Assembly (NCBI RefSeq): GCF_904849725.1
Contig: NC_058519.1
Coordinates: forward strand, 358,825,974-358,889,973
Direction: 5' to 3'
Length of the DNA stretch: 64,000 bases
Origin: Hordeum vulgare subsp. vulgare
Lineage: Eukaryota > Streptophyta > Magnoliopsida > Poales > Poaceae
Numbering within the stretch: position 1 is the stretch's first letter; every line of letters begins with the position of its first letter. Shown here piece by piece: positions 23,354 through 35,075 of this stretch. The position numbers and the translations under genes were made by a program. Under the pieces are notes generated by a model that saw only the letters and a list, made by a program, of their open reading frames with translations, had not been told where the DNA came from and did no database searches.

Positions 23354-23904
23354 CAAGGAGTAATTTCCCCAAAACGGTTCGGAGAATGGTGCTTTGAGCA
23401 AGGAGATCGAAAATCACAGCCAAATGAGCAAGAACATGGGTTTGAGCTGCGAAACAATTTTTTCTGGAGGTAGAAGAAGAGGATGGGAGCTAGAATGAGT
23501 GGAGGGGGTCCCTGTGTGCCCCACAAGCTTGGTTGCCGCAACCAGGGGGGAGGCCGCAGTGACAGGGCTTGTGGCCCATCGGTGTGGCCTCCAGGCCAGC
23601 TCTCAGTCCCAGTATTTTTCAAATATTCCAGAAAAAATCATACTAGATTTTCAGGACCATCGGAGAACTTTTATTTTTGGGGTACTTTTCTCCGGGACGC
23701 TAAAACAGAAAACAGGGAAAAATAAACTAAATCTATCATTTTTCTTCCAAGCAACAAAAAGTGGAAGCTTAAAATAGAGGTATGTGACTCTTTGATTCAT
23801 CCATTTCATGGTCATCGAAAGAAATCAGTCAATGGGGTTGATCAAATCCTCATGAAAAAACTTTCTCGAATCGCAAAAGAGAACGGAGAATTTTCAAATA
23901 GTCA
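23354..23904 (-). promoter_or_regulatory. LTR-like internal module upstream of ORF2 (E8)
   Basis: Minus-strand inverted repeat GATGGGCCACAAGCCCTG / CAAGCTTGTGGGGCACAC spans about 23579-23514, the same element as in the LTR. Non-coding between the protease stop and the intron. Confidence 0.55.
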
Positions 23905-26770
23905 CTAGGTCACCTCAATGGGGATATGTATCTCCCCAACAAGCAAATCATACTTCATCTTGACACGAGGAATAGGGCATTCAAAGCTCCCAATAAGAAT
24001 AGATGAAGTTTTTTCGATAGCATTGATGCAATGTACTTGATATCGTTTCTTCGGAAAGTGCACGGTATGCTCATTACCGTTGACATGGAAAGTGACATTG
24101 CCTTTGTTGCAATCTATAACAGCCCCTACCGTGTTTAAAAAGGGTCTTCCGAGGATGATAGCCATGGCATCGTCCTCGGGAATATCCAAGATAACAAAGT
24201 CTGTTAAAATAGTGGTGTTAGCAACCACAACAGGCACATCCTCGCAAATGCCGACAGGGAAAGCAGTTGATTTGTCAGCCATTTGCAGAGAAATTTCTGT
24301 GGGTGTCAACTTATCCAGTTCAAGTCTACGATAAAGAGAGAGAGGCATAACACTAACACTGGCTCCAAGGTCACATAAGGCAGTTCTTACGTAGTTTCCT
24401 TCAATGGAGCAAGGTATAGTGGGCACTCTGGATCACCAAGTTTCTTAGGAGTTCCACCTGTGAAAGTGTAATTGGCGAGCATGGTGGAGATCTCAAGATC
24501 TGGTATCTTCCGATTATTGGTCACGATATGTTTCATGTACTTGGCATACAGAGACATTTTGAGCATATCAATTAACCGCATCTGCAGAAAGACGGGTCTT
24601 ATCATTTCAATAAAGCGCTCAAAATCCTCATCATCCTTTTTCTTGGATGGCTTAGGAGGAAAGGGCATAGGTCTCTAAACCCATGGCTCCCTTTCTTTAC
24701 CATGCTTCCTAGCAGTGAAGTCATTCTTATCGTATCTCTTAGGTTGTGGGTTGTCAGGATTAACCGTAGGTTCAATCTCCACATCCTTATTATTGCTAGG
24801 TTGAGAAGTATTATGAACATCGCTGTCCATATTGTCACCAGGTTCATGTTCATCACCAGATTGTGTTTCTACATCTGACGCAGGAATATCATTTGGTTCT
24901 TCAGGTGTGATCGTATTTGGTGAACTGACATGTAGGTTTCTATCATCCTTCTTCTTCTTAGGATGACTGGGTGTATCAGCATTAATTCCTTGAGAATCTT
25001 GATCAATTCCTGAGTCATTTTGCCTCCTCTAGTAATGACTTTGATAGAGTTTTCATTTAATTCATTGAGCAAGTCATTCTGAGCTTTAAGTACTTGTTCT
25101 ACCTGAGTAGTAATCATAGAGGCATGTTTACTCAGAAGCTTCAGATCATTGACATTTCTGTCTACACAAGCACTTAAATGACTAAGCATACAAGTACTTT
25201 GTTCCAAATGTCTGCTAACATAATCATTGAAACTCTGTTGTTTGGCAACGAAGTTATCAAATTCATCAAAGCATAGGCTAGTAGGTTTGTCAAAAGGAAT
25301 ATTACTCTCATCAAACCTACGCAGAGAATTCACTTCTACTACCTGTATCGGGTTATCGAGACCATGGATCTCTTCGATAGGTGGTAGATTTTTGACATCA
25401 TCAGATCTGATGCCTTTCTCTTGCATAGATTTCTTGGCTTCTTGCATATCTTCAGGACTGAGGAATAGAATACCTCGTTTCTTAGGAGTTGGCTTAGGAG
25501 GTGGTTCGGGGATAGTCCAAACATTATCATTGATCAAGATGTTATTCAGTAGGATCTCTGCTTGTTCTACAGTTTGTTCCCTAAAAACACAAACGGCACA
25601 ACTATCTAGGTGGTCTCTAGAAGCATGGATAAGTCCATTATAGAAGATATCAAGTATCTCGTTCTTCTTAAGAGGGTGATCAGGCAAAGCATTCTATAGC
25701 TGGATGAGCCTCCCCCAAGCTTGTGGGAGACTCTCTTCTTTGAGTTGAGCAAAGTTATATATTTCCTGCAAGGCAGCTTGCTTCTTATGGGCAGGGAAAT
25801 ATTTCTCACAGAAGTAATAGACCATATCCTGGGGACTACTCACACATCCAGGAGCAAGAGAAGTGAACCAGGCTTTAGCGTCATCCTTTAGAGAGAAAGG
25901 AAACAACTTAAGGATATAGTAGTAGCGGATCTTCTCCTCACTAGGGAAAAGGGTGGCTATATCGTGTAGTTTGGTAAGATGGGCTACGACCATCTCAGAC
26001 TCATAACCGTGGAAAGGATCAGATTCGACTAGAGAGATTATCTCAGGGTCGACAGAGAATTCATAATCCTCATCGGTGATAAAGATGGGTGAAGTGGCAA
26101 ACTTCGGGTCGTATTTCATCCTAGCTTTCAAAGATTTTTCCTTCCACTTGAGAAGTAATTTCTCAGCATCATAGGCATCCTTACACGCAAGAAAATCCTC
26201 AGCTATCTCTCCCTCCATAACATAACCCTCATGTATATTAGGCAATTCATATCTAGGAGAGCTAGATCTAGCAGGAGCAAAAGAAGGTTCTATCTCAATA
26301 GTATCGGCAGTTTCAGAAGCATCACAAGCATTGGCAGTAACTCTGGCAATATTAATATCAAGGAGTACCCCTAGTGGCATATCAAGCAAAGTAGTATCTC
26401 AAGCAGTATCAAGCATAGCATCATCAGGCAAAATAGCATCTCTAGCATCATCAGGCAAAGCAGTATCAAGCATAGCATCCCTAGCAGTATCAGGCATATC
26501 ATCTCTAGCAGTATCAGGCATAGCATCTCTAGCAGTATCAGGCATAGCATCTCTAGCAGTATCAGGCATAGCATCTCTAGCAGTATCAGGCATAGTAGCA
26601 TCATAAGCAGTATCAAGCACAGTCGACATATCAAGATTTCTAGCAGGAGGTGGTGTCGCAAACTTACTCATAACTGAAGGTGAATCAAGTGCAGAGCTAC
26701 ATGGCAGTTCCTTACCTCCCCTCGTAGTTGAGGGCAAGACTTTGGTTTTTGGATCTTTCAGATTCTTCAT
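23905..26770 (-). pseudogene. gag-protease polyprotein of E8
   Basis: ATG at 26770 (MKNLKDPKTKV). It is nearly open: in-frame stops only at 26401-26399 (TGA) and 25696-25694 (TAG), then a deletion of about 31 nt near 25030 and a one-base deletion near 24430. An N-terminal tandem repeat of MPDTARDA units (see repeat entry) precedes the gag domain with SLPQAWGRLIQL. The protease has CDLGASVSVMPLS and IILGRPFLNTVGA and ends EVT at 23905. Gag packages RNA; the protease would mature it. Confidence 0.88.
26482..26597 (-). repeat. 24-bp tandem repeat in gag N-terminus (E8)
   Basis: About five units of AGCAGTATCAGGCATAGCAT plus CTCT (plus strand), encoding MPDTARDA on the minus strand. E6 has a variant, less regular expansion at 59082-59235; E2 and E5 hardly have it. 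Confidence 0.85.
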
Positions 26771-26820
26771 AGTGATCAGGAGATATAAATCCCAAGTGAC
26801 TCAGAGAATATAGCTATCCT

Positions 26821-26838
26821 TCCTCGGCAAAGGCGCCA
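26821..26838 (-). promoter_or_regulatory. primer binding site, tRNA-Asp (E8)
   Basis: Minus-strand TGGCGCCTTTGCCGAGGA, two changes from the E2 site, 9 nt (GCATTTTTC) after the 5' LTR end. E6 has the identical 9-nt gap. Confidence 0.8.
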
Positions 26839-26847
26839 GAAAAATGC

Positions 26848-28533
26848 TGCTGACGTGCAACTATCCCTGACTTGATGCCTCCATGGCAATGGAGCCAAAA
26901 AAGAGCTTGTCCCCGTTGCTCAACAATTAGCAATTGTCTTGCAATGGCCCACCAGCACGTGGGATCACGGCAGTTTTCGAGGGTAGAGTATTCAACCCAA
27001 ATTTGTTGGTTCGCGCGATGGGAAGTGAAAGAATATTCTCAAGTATTAGCAGCTGAATGTGTGAGATTCAACCACACCTGAAAGATTAGTATCTGCAAGC
27101 AAAGTAGTATGATAGCAACGGTGCCAGAAACGATCTGTTGACGACATACTATTCCTAACTGTTGTATCAATGGCGCCCGTAAGTTGCCAGTGGACGGGAA
27201 ATAGTCTTTCCCGACAACGGTGCTAGAAAAAGTATTGTATAAGGTAGCAGCAGTGTAACGAGTAACCGCAGTGGCAAGGAACAGCAGTAGTGACAGCAGT
27301 AACAACAGTAGCAAGTCACAATAGTAGTGACAGCAGTAGCAAGTAACAACAGCAGCAAGTAACAGTAGTAGCAAGAGTAGTGGCAGCAGCAGAGCAAAAC
27401 AAGTAACAACAGCAACAAGACAAACTCGTAGGCAATGGGTCGGCGATTCATTGGATGACATTCATCATGCAACAGTTATAACACAGAGAGATATGTGGCT
27501 AGCTCCCGTTCGTCAATGTGATGTAGGCATGCATTCCGTGTGTAGTCATACGTGCTTAGGGAAAAGAACTTGCATGACATCTATTGTCCATCCCTCCCGT
27601 GGCAGCGGGGTCCAAATGGATACTATGGGATATTAAGGTTCTCCTTTTAATAAAGAACCAGACCAACGCATTAGCACTTGGTGAACACATGAACTCCTCA
27701 AACTATGGTCATCACCGGGAGTGGTTCTGGTTATTGTCACTCCAGGGTTGCCAGGTCATAACACATAGTAGGTAACTACAACTTGCAAGATCGGATCTAA
27801 AACACACATATATTGGTGACAACATAATAATTTCAGATCTGAAATCATGGCGCTCGGGCCCTAGTGACAAGCATTAAGCATGGAAAAGTAGTAGCAACAT
27901 CAATCTCAGAACATAGTGGGTACTAGGGATCAATCCCCGTCAAAACTAACTCGATTACATGATAGATCTCATCCTACTCATCACCGCCCATCGAGCCTAT
28001 GAATAGATTACTCACGAACGATGAAGAGCTTCATGGATTTGGAGAGGGAAGAAGGTTGATGATGACGATGGCGACGATCTCCTTTATCCGGAGGCAAAAA
28101 CGGACTCCAGATCTGCCCTCCAGATGAAGAACAGGATGTGGCGGCGCCTCCGTATCGCAAACGCGATGAAATCTTCTCTCTTGATTTTTTCGGGACGAAA
28201 GGGAATAAATAGCGCTGGAGTTGGGGGCGGCAGAGCCACGTGGGCCCCACAAGCTTGGTTGCCGCGGCAGGGGGGCCGCGGCGACAGGGCTTGTGCCCCA
28301 CTGGCCCGTCCCCCCCGGTGGATCTTTGCGCAGGTATTTTTCATATTTTCTAGAAATATTCTCCGTAAATTTTCAGGATGTTCTGAGAACTTCCAATTCT
28401 GCACAAAAACAACACCATGGCAATTTTGCTGAAAACAACGTCAGTCCGGGTTAGTTCCATTCAAATCATGCAAATTAGAGTCCAAAACAAGGGCAAAAGA
28501 GTTTGGAAAAGTAGATAAGATGGAGACGTATCA
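26848..28533 (-). repeat. 5' LTR of E8 (1686 bp)
   Basis: TGATACGTCTCCATC at 28533 to CGTCAGCA at 26848; near-identical to the 18460-20152 copy. Primer-site relic TGGCTCCATTGCCATGGAGG at 26896-26877, 17 of 20 bases as in the E6 primer site. Microsatellite at about 27240-27420. GC-rich inverted repeat around 28237-28303. Confidence 0.9.
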
Positions 28534-29529
28534 ATCACAAACACTCCTCTCATCGGAGGGGACTCATCACCATCAACATCTTCATCAGTACCATCTCATC
28601 TCCAAACCCTAGTTCATCTCTTGTAACCAATCTCCATCTCGCGACTCCGATTGGTACTTGTAAGGTTGCTAGTAGTGTTAATTACTCTTTGTAGTTGATG
28701 CTAGTTGGATTGCTTGGTGGAAGATTATAAGTTCAGATCCTCGATGCTATTCATTACCTCTCTGGTCATGAATATGATTATGCTTTGTGAGTAGTTACTT
28801 TTGTTCCTGAGGACATAGGATAAGTCATGCTATAAGTAGTCATGTGAATTGGGTATTCGTTCGATATTTTGATGTGTTGCATGTGGTCTCTCCTCTAGTG
28901 GTGTTATGTGAACGTCGACTACATAACAGTTCACCATTATTTGGGCCTAGAGGAAGGCATTGGGAAGTAGTAAGTAGATGATGGGTTGCTAGAGTGACAG
29001 AAGCTTAAACCCTAGTTTATGCGTTGCTTCGTAAGGGGCTGATTTGGATCCACTAGTTTAATGCTATGGTTAGACTTTGTCTTAATTCTTCTTTCATAGT
29101 TGCGGATGCTTGCGAGAGGTGTTAATCATAAGTGGAATGCTTGTCCAAGTAAGGGCAGTACCCAAGCGCCGGTCCACCCACGTATCAAACTATCAAAGTA
29201 GCGAACGCGAATCATATGAACATGATGAAAACTAGCTTGACAAAATTTCCCATGTGTCCTCGGAAGAGTTTTACCTCCTACAAGAGTTTGTCCATGCTTG
29301 TCCCTTGCTACAAAAGGTATTGGGCCACTTTGCTGCACCGTTGTTACTTTTGTTACTTGCTACTTGCTACGAATCATCTCACCACACAACTACTTGTTAC
29401 CGATAATCTCAGTGCATGCAGAGATTACCTTGCTGAAAACCACTTGTCAGATCCTTCTGCTCCTCGTTGGGTTCGACACTCTTACTTATCGAAAGGACTA
29501 GATAGATCCCCTATACCTGTGGGTCATCA
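28534..29529 (+). repeat. 5' LTR of E3, second segment
   Basis: Begins with the second ATCAC copy and continues the LTR (ACACTCCTCTCATCGGAGGG) to GTGGGTCATCA. Matches 37084-38036. No gene. Confidence 0.9.
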
Positions 29530-29540
29530 AGACTATTTTC

Positions 29541-29558
29541 TGGCGCCGTTGCCGGGGA
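29541..29558 (+). promoter_or_regulatory. primer binding site, tRNA-Asp (E3)
   Basis: TGGCGCCGTTGCCGGGGA 11 nt after the LTR end. Confidence 0.9.
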
Positions 29559-29635
29559 GTGAAGCGCCTTTGGTAAGTGGAAATTGGTAAGGAAACATTT
29601 ATATAGTGTGCTGAAATTTATTGTCACCTGTCACT

Positions 29636-31341
29636 ATGGAAACTAATCCTTTGAGGGGCTTGTTCGGGGTATCTTCACCTCAAACGGAAGCACAAAGAGT
29701 TGCTCCTCAACCTGCTGCACCTACTGAAAATATTTTCTATGAATTTCCTTCGGGTGTGCTTGAGAAACTGCTCGCTAATCCTTTTACAAGAGATGGAACA
29801 TCACATCCAGACTTGCATCTAATATATGAAGATGAAGTTTGTGGTTTATTTAAGCTTGCAGGTTTGCCCGAGGATGAGGTCAAGAAGGTCTTTCCCTTAT
29901 ATTTGAGGGATAAGGCGTTGACATGGTATAGGCTATGTGATGATACTGGATCATGGAACTACAATCGGTTGAAATTGGAATTTCATCAAAAGTTTTATCC
30001 TATGCATTTAGTACATCGTGATCGGAATTATATTTATAATTTTTGGCCTCGTGACAGAGAAAGCATCGCTCAAGCTTGGGGGAGGCTTAAATCAATGTTA
30101 TATTCATGCCCCAACCATGAGCTCGCGAGAGAAATTATCATTCAAAACTTCTATGCTCGGCTTTCTCATGATGATCGCACCATGCTTGACACTTCTTGTA
30201 CCGGTTCTTTTATGAAGAGAGATATTGACTTAAAATTCAATTTATTGGAAAGAATTAAATGCAACTCTGAAGATTGGGAGCTTGATGAAGGTAAGGAGTC
30301 AAGTATGAATTTCAAGTTTGATTGCGTGAAATCCTTTGTTGAAACAAATACTTTTTGTGATTTTAGCGCTAAGTATGGACTTGACTCTGAGATAGTAGCT
30401 TCATTGCGTGAATAATTTGCTGCTCATATTGCTCTCCCCAAAGAGAAGTGGTTTAAATATCATCCTCCCTTAGAAGTCAATGTAGTGAAACCCAATCCAG
30501 TTGAAGAGAAAGTCATTGTCTATAATGATCCTATTGTTCCCAGTGCTTACGTTGAGAAACCACCTTTCCCTGTTAGGATAAAGGATCATTCTAAAGCTTC
30601 AATTGTGATATGTAGGGGCTACATTAGAACACCTACAACCCTTGAGCAAATTAGAGTTGAACCTAGCATTGCTATTATCAAAGATCTCCTGTCCGACATT
30701 GTTGATGGCCATGATATTCACTTCTGTGAAGATGCTGCTAGAATTGCTAAACCACATGCTAGAGACAAACATAGGCCTCTTGTTGGCACACCTGTTGTTT
30801 TTGTTAAGATAGGAGATCATTGTTATCATGGTTTATGTGACGTGGGTGCTAGTGTTAGTGCAATACCTCAATCCTTATATGATGAAATTAAAGACGAGAT
30901 TGCACCCGTCGAGATAGAACCCATTGATGTCACTATTCAGCTTGCCAATAGAGATACTATCTGCCTTGTGGGAATTGTTAGAGATGTTGAAGTCTTGTGT
31001 GGTAAAACGAAGTATCCTGCTGATTTCCTTGTTCTTGCTACCACACAAGATAGCTTTTGTCCCATCATATTTGGAACACTTTTCTCAATACTGTTAATGC
31101 TCATATTGACTATGAGAAGCAAACTGTCACTTTTGGCTTTGAAGGTGTGTCACACGAGTTCAATGTCTCCAAGTTTGGTAGACAACCTCATGAAAAAGAG
31201 TTGCCTAGTAAGGATGAAACTATTGCCTTAGCTTCTATTGCCGTGCCTCCTACTGATCCCTTAGAGCAATACTTGCTTGAGCATGAAAATGATATGCATA
31301 TGGATGAAAGGGATGAGATAGATAGTGTTGTCTTTGAATAA
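29636..31341 (+). pseudogene. gag-protease of E3
   Basis: ATG at 29636, again after GTCACT. The gag domain occupies about residues 35-210 (LTWYRLCDDTGSW, SIAQAWGRLKSM). An in-frame TAA at 30413 interrupts; the same frame continues from 30416. Protease: GLCDVGASVSAIPQSLY with D-V-G at the active site, then IIFG. A one-base deletion near 31080 moves the rest (NTVNAHIDYEKQ onward) to the frame ending at TAA 31339. The N-terminus is shorter than in the non-autonomous elements and lacks the DTARDA repeats. Confidence 0.88.
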
Positions 31342-32460
31342 TATCCTATACTTAAGAATAATTTGCCTGTTGAACTGCTTGGGGATCTACCCGCACCAAA
31401 GGGTGATCCTGTGTTCGAGCTTAAACAGCTGCCTGATACTCTTAAGTATGCTTATCTTGATGAAAAAGAGATATATCCTGTTATTATTAGTGCTAGCCTC
31501 TCGGAGCATGAAGAAAATAAATTATTGAAAACTCTCAGGAAGCACCGTGCTGCTATTGGATATACTCTTGATAATCTTAAGGGCATTAGTCCCACTCTAT
31601 GCCAGCACAAGATTAAAACCGATCTTGATTCCAAACCAGTTGCTGATCATTAAAGGAGACTAAATCCTAAGATGAAAGAGGTAGTAAGAAAAGAAATACT
31701 AAAGCCCCTGGAAGAAGGTATTATCTATCCTATTGCTCATAGTGATTGGGTGAGTCCGGTGCATTGCGTCCCTAAGAAGGGAGGTATTACTGTTGTCCGT
31801 AATGACAAGGATGAATTGATCCTACAGAGGATTATTACTGGCTATAGGATGGTGATCGATTTTAGGAAATTGAATAAAGCCACTAGGAAAGATCATTACC
31901 CTTTGCCTTTTATCGACCAAATGCTAGAAAGACTGTCCAAACACACACACTTCTGCTTTCTAGACGGTTATTCTGGTTTCTCCCAAATACCAGTTGCACA
32001 AGCTGATCACGAGAAAACCACTTTCACCTGCCCTTTCGGTACCTTTGCTTATAGACGTATGCCTTTTGGCTCATGTAATGCACCTGCCACCTTTCAAACA
32101 TGTATGATGGCTATATTCTCTGACTTTTTTGAAAAGATTGTTGAAGTTTTCATGGATGACTTCTCCGTTTACGGGTCTTCTTTCGATGATTGCCTCAGCA
32201 ACCTTGATCGAGTCTTGCAGAGATGTAAAGATACCAATCTTGTCTTGAATTGGGAGAAGTGCCACTTTATGGTTAATGAAGGCATCGTCTTAGGACATAA
32301 AATTTCTGAAAGAGGTATTGAAGTCGATAAGGCTAAGGTTGATGCAATCGAGAAAAATGCCATGCCCCACAGATATCAAAGGTATAAGAAGTTTCCTTGG
32401 TCATGCTGGTTTCTATTGAAGGTTTATTAAAGACTTCACTAAGATTTCTAGGCCTCTTAC
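31342..32460 (+). pseudogene. reverse transcriptase of E3
   Basis: Reads on in the same frame after the 31339 stop; another TAA at 31651 (context VADH-stop-RRLNPKMKEVV) precedes the RT core. Motifs: SDWVSPVHCVPKKGG, YRMVIDFRKLNKAT, FCFLDGYSGFSQIPV, TFAYRRMPFG and the catalytic FMDDFSVYG (32149 onward), typical of the Athila lineage, which has FMDD rather than YMDD. A frameshift near 32371 and a TGA just beyond break the thumb region. The enzyme copies element RNA into cDNA from the tRNA-Asp primer. Confidence 0.92.
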
Positions 32461-33020
32461 CAATCTCTTGCAGAAGGATATTCCTTTTGTTTTTGACGAT
32501 GAATGTGAGGAAGCCTCCGAAATACTTAAGAAGGCTTTGATAACCGCACCTATTGTTCAACCACCTGATTGGAACTTACCTTTTGAAATCATGTGTGATG
32601 CTAGTGATTATGCTGTCGGTGCTGTTCTAGGACAAAGAGTTGATAAGAAGTTGAATGTTATTCACTATGCTAGTAAAACTCTAGACAGTGCCCAAAGAAG
32701 TTATGCTACTACGGAAAAGGAATTTTTAGCAGTCGTGTTTGCATGTGAAAAGTTCAGGTCTTACATAGTTGATTCCAAAGTCACTATTCACACTGATCAC
32801 GCTGCTATTAAGCACCTCATGGAGAAGAAAGACGCTAAACCTAGACTTATCATATGGGTTTTCTTGCTACAAGAATTTGATTTGCATGTTGTTGATAGGA
32901 AGGGTGCTGATAACCCAGTAGCAGATAACTTGTCTATGTTGGAGAATGTTCTTGATGACCCAGAACCTATTGATGATAGCTTTCCTGATGAGCAACTGAA
33001 TGTCATCAATGCTTCACGTA
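32461..33020 (+). pseudogene. RNase H of E3
   Basis: In the frame open from 32468 to 33583. Motifs [33 protein letters not shown] and [11 protein letters not shown] carry the Asp-Glu-Asp catalytic residues. The later DNPVADNLS has Asn where most Gypsy RNases H have His. It removes the RNA template and leaves the polypurine primer. Continuous with RT and integrase in the polyprotein. Confidence 0.88.
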
Positions 33021-34277
33021 GTACACCGTGGTATGCTGATTATGCAAACTATATCGTTGCCAAATATATACCACCTAGTTTCACATACCAGCAAAAGAAG
33101 AAATTCTTCTTTGACTTGAGATATTACTTTTGGGATGATCCTCACCTTTATAAGGAAGGAGTAGATGGTGTTATTAGACGTTGTGTACCTGAACATGAAC
33201 AGGGACAGATCCTACAGAAGTGTCACTCCGAGGCCTATGGAGGACACCATGCGGGAGATAGAACTGCACACAAGGTATTGCAATCAAGTTTCTATTGGCC
33301 CACTCTCTTCGAGGATGCCCGTAAGTTTGTCTTGTCTTGTGACGAATGTCAAAGAATAGGTAATATCAGTAAATGTCAGGAAATGCCTATGAATTATTCA
33401 CTTGTCATGGAACCATTTGATGTTTGGGGCTTTGATTATATGGGACCTTTTCCAAAATCCAACGGGTATACTCATATCCTAGTTGATGTTGATTACGTCA
33501 CTAAGTGGGTAGAAGCCAACCCAACTAGTAGTGCTGATCACAACACCTCTATTAGGATGCTTAAAGAAGTTATTTTTCCCTAGATTTGGAGTCCCTAGAT
33601 ATCTAATGACCGACGGTGGTTCACATTTCATTCATGGTGCTTTTCGTAAAATGCTTGCTAAGTACGATGTCAACCATAGAATTGCGTCTCCCTATCACCC
33701 TCAGTCCAGTGGTCAAGTAGAGCTAAGAAATAGAGAGATTGAACTAATTCTGCAAAAGACTGTCAATAGGTCTAGAAAGAATTGGTCTAAGAAGCTCGAT
33801 GATGCACTGTGGGCTTATAGAATTGCCTATAAGAATCCCATGGGCATGTCTCCGTACAAAATGGTGTACGGTAAAGCATGTCACTTACCTCTTGAGCTAG
33901 AGCACAAGGCTTATTGGGCAATCAAAGAGCTCAACTTTGATTTCAAACTTGCTGGTGAGAAGATATTATTTGATATTAGCTTGCTTGATGAATGGAGAAC
34001 TCAGGCATATGAGAATGCCAAGTTGTTCAAAGAAAAGGTTAAGAGGTGGCATGATAAAAGGATACAAAAGCGTGAGTTCAATATAGGTGATTATGTCTTG
34101 CTATATAATTATCGTTTAAGATTTTTTGCAGGCAAGCTTCTCTCCAAGTGGGAAGGTCCTTACATTGTTGAGGAAGTATACCGTTCCGGTGCCATCAAGA
34201 TCAACAACATGAAAGGTAATTTTTCGAGAGTGGTAAATGGGCAGAGAATACATAAGGGATATTTATCAATACCATAA
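33021..34277 (+). pseudogene. integrase of E3 (DD35E)
   Basis: HHCC zinc-binding region (HSEAYGGHH ... CDECQ) around 33222-33350, then the core: FDYMGPFP (first Asp), MTDGGSHF (second Asp) and GQVELRNRE (Glu) with 35 residues between the last two. A one-base indel in the T-run near 33575 splits the core between frames. The C-terminal part has the GPY-type motif WEGPYIVEEVY. Stop TAA at 34275. Catalytic residues are present, so only the frameshift visibly disables it. Confidence 0.92.
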
Positions 34278-34636
34278 CTCCGGAGGAGTACATAAGGGAT
34301 ATTTATCAGCGTGTTTCAGACTCCGAAAACTACTCCAAAACTTTTCCAGTAGGAATTTTTCTCCGTTTTGGAATTTTTGACAAAATAGAAAAATTTGAAG
34401 CAGTCTGGAAAGCGCACGAGGAGGCTACAAGCCTGCGAGGCGCGTGCCACCCCCTAGCCGCGCCTTGGGGCCTTGTGGCCACCTCGTGTGCCTCCCGGAC
34501 TCCATTTTCTTGCGGAGTACTCCTTCTGGTCTGGAAATAATCATTATATATTCTCCCGTAAGGTCTGATCCTCATATCACGCAAATTTCCTCTGTTTGCA
34601 TTTTGAGCCTGATTCTGCCGCGGATTTAGAGCAAGG
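34278..34636 (+). promoter_or_regulatory. hairpin module between integrase and downstream ORF (E3)
   Basis: Non-coding. An extended inverted repeat spans 34414-34489 (arms near GCACGAGGAGGCTACAAGCC and GGCCTTGTGGCCACCTCGTG) and resembles the GC-rich repeat of the E3 LTR (about 36845-36900). A TATA-like TATATATT follows near 34545, and ATTTAG/AG lies just before the ORF. Same position as the LTR-like module of E2, E5, E6 and E8. Possible internal promoter. Confidence 0.5.
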
Positions 34637-35029
34637 ATGCCGTCTCAGGAATCTATCGGGGAGAACAGTTTCCCTCAAGTCTATGAAGAAGTAGATGCTA
34701 ATCTGAAAAGAGTGGAAGTCACAGAAGCCAAGGGAAAAACTAAGGAGAAGAATCAGGCGTGAGACGAAGTACAATCTGTGTTCAACAAGGAAGAAGTTGA
34801 AGAAGTGGATTTCCTCCAACCCTACGTCCACCTACTGTCTCCATCCTTGATTGAACTTTTGAGGTTTTGTGAAACAACTCGTGCTCGCAATACTTATCTC
34901 ACTCGTGAAGTTGTTTTGCTGGAGAAACATATCATAGATCTCCAAGGCATAAATCAAAGATTGATGGCCCTCTTGGAATCAAAGGACAAAACGAATCCAC
35001 CACCATCACCTCCAAAGGAAGACAACTAA
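34637..35029 (+). pseudogene. small ORF after pol (E3), role unknown
   Basis: ATG at 34637 (MPSQESIGENS) in one frame to TAA at 35027, 130 codons with a single in-frame TGA at 34760. Charged N-terminal half; residues about 75-115 (ELLRFCETTRARNTYLTREV, then KHIIDLQ) have heptad-like leucine/isoleucine spacing suggesting a coiled coil; Pro/Ser-rich end. It sits where Athila elements carry an env-like or ORF-1 gene but shows no similarity by eye to ORF2 of E2 or E8, and has no membrane segment. Confidence 0.5.
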
Positions 35030-35062
35030 GCTTGGGTATGGGCAATCCCCTTGGCTTGTGCC

Positions 35063-35075
35063 AAGCTTGGGGGAC
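35063..35075 (+). repeat. internal PPT-like tract (E3)
   Basis: AAGCTTGGGGGAC shortly after the small ORF; 12 of 13 bases as in the 3' PPT at 36553-36566. Imperfect AAGCTTGGG at 35028 precedes it, and TTGGCTTGTGCCAAGC forms a short hairpin. Confidence 0.55.

Larger units (their letters stand above)
18460..28533 (-). mobile_element. E8: non-autonomous Gypsy element (Sabrina-like) with divergent ORF2
   Basis: Complete element of about 10.07 kb on the minus strand with perfect target-site duplication ATCAC (18455-18459 and 28534-28538), inserted in the E3 5' LTR. Order on its own strand: 5' LTR (28533-26848), PBS, gag-protease, LTR-like module, intron, ORF2, internal PPT-like tract, spacer, PPT, 3' LTR (20152-18460). 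No RT, RNase H or integrase. LTR and gag resemble E6; ORF2 is a different type from E2, E5 and E6. Confidence 0.93.

Noticed and set aside
26482..26597. Regular repeats suggesting a CRISPR array
   Set aside because: The units are contiguous and in frame with gag, with no spacers, and the genome is a plant.
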